Shown: piece after piece, positions 63,915 through 64,000 of the stretch
How positions within the stretch are numbered: the first letter of the stretch is position 1
How the letters are laid out: the number at the start of each line of letters is the position of its first letter
DNA from: Hyperoodon ampullatus
Taxonomy: Eukaryota > Chordata > Mammalia > Artiodactyla > Ziphiidae
Direction: 5' to 3'
Assembly (NCBI GenBank): GCA_949752795.1
Contig: OX457057.1
Coordinates: 162,727,980-162,791,979, forward strand
DNA: 64,000 nt
Position numbers and translations under genes: made by a program
Notes under the pieces: generated by a model
What the model saw: only the letters and a program-made list of their open reading frames with translations
Databases searched by the model: none
Told to the model about the DNA's origin: nothing

Positions 63915-64000
63915 AGGGCTTCCCTGGTGACGCAGTGGTTGAGAGTACGCCTGCTGATGCAGGGGACACGGGTTCGTGCCCCGGTCCGGGAAGATCCCAC
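63915..64000 (+). mobile_element. CHR SINE (cetacean type), sense, cut by window edge
   Basis: 'gggcttccctggtgacgcag' through 'ggtccgggaagatcccac' is the first 85 bases of the same subfamily. The rest lies beyond the window. Confidence 0.93.

Larger units (their letters stand above)
59761..64000 (-). other. RASAL2: Sequence upstream of the alternative exon, probably intron of longer RASAL2 isoforms
   Basis: There is no further coding exon here. It contains an old L1 fragment (about 60930-62110), a tetranucleotide array (62226-62276) and the start of a CHR SINE at the right edge. Calling it intron assumes that the GC-rich first exon of the long isoform lies beyond 64000; that is inference from known RASAL2 structure. 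Confidence 0.5.

Noticed and set aside
1..64000. CRISPR arrays, bacterial-type operons, phage or toxin systems
   Set aside because: Composition, intron-exon structure and repeats are all those of a mammalian nuclear genome; no regularly spaced repeat-spacer pattern exists.

Overview
This is mammalian nuclear DNA, almost certainly from a cetacean. It is AT-rich, has no compact gene layout, and is full of LINE-1 debris, MIR/L2 relics and about a dozen tRNA-derived SINEs of the CHR type (short interspersed repeats of whales, hippos and ruminants). Most of these SINEs belong to the GC-rich 'ccgcggagcggctgggcc' subfamily typical of whales and dolphins. Many are flanked by nearly perfect target-site duplications, so they are fairly young. 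I saw no ruminant-type Bov-B element.

One gene can be read with confidence, RASAL2 on the minus strand (a Ras GTPase-activating protein of the SynGAP/DAB2IP/RASAL family). Two coding segments are visible. The first is a 598-base first coding exon with its own in-frame start (58764-59361). The second is a 128-base exon carrying the start of the PH domain (6964-7091), whose translation I recognise as RASAL2. The intron between them is about 51.7 kb. The first exon ends in phase 1 and the PH exon begins in phase 1. Joining them gives the D-V-K-G-P-P-T-H-R junction, and SYNGAP1 has a similar D-V-R-G-P motif at the equivalent place. So the 58.8-59.4 kb exon is best read as an alternative RASAL2 first exon. 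It adds a 199-residue Ser/Arg/Lys-rich N-terminus with two identical RSLSEP motifs. Just upstream is an in-frame 51-codon upstream ORF ending one codon before the start, then a candidate promoter.

Layout: 1-6963 is the next RASAL2 intron, rich in old L2-like repeat. 6964-7091 is the PH exon. 7092-58763 is the large intron. It holds antisense L1 at 7.8-8.9 kb, an old repeat split by a SINE at 11.4-12.6 kb, L1 tails and MIRs at 15.8-21.3 kb, a mariner-type hairpin at 23.75 kb, a collapsed antisense L1 with both ORFs and its 5' region at 28.5-33.7 kb, another L1 at 33.7-35.1 kb, a sense-strand L1 ORF1-type element at 38.6-41.0 kb, a three-level nest (SINE in SINE in L1) at 49.8-53.0 kb, and an LTR at 54.4 kb. 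58764-59760 is the alternative first exon, leader and candidate promoter. The remainder to 64000 holds an old L1 and, at the edge, the start of another SINE. I found no RNA genes, CRISPR arrays or complete independent genes, and no new multi-gene system. The most interesting items are the alternative first exon with its upstream ORF and paired motifs, and the mariner hairpin.
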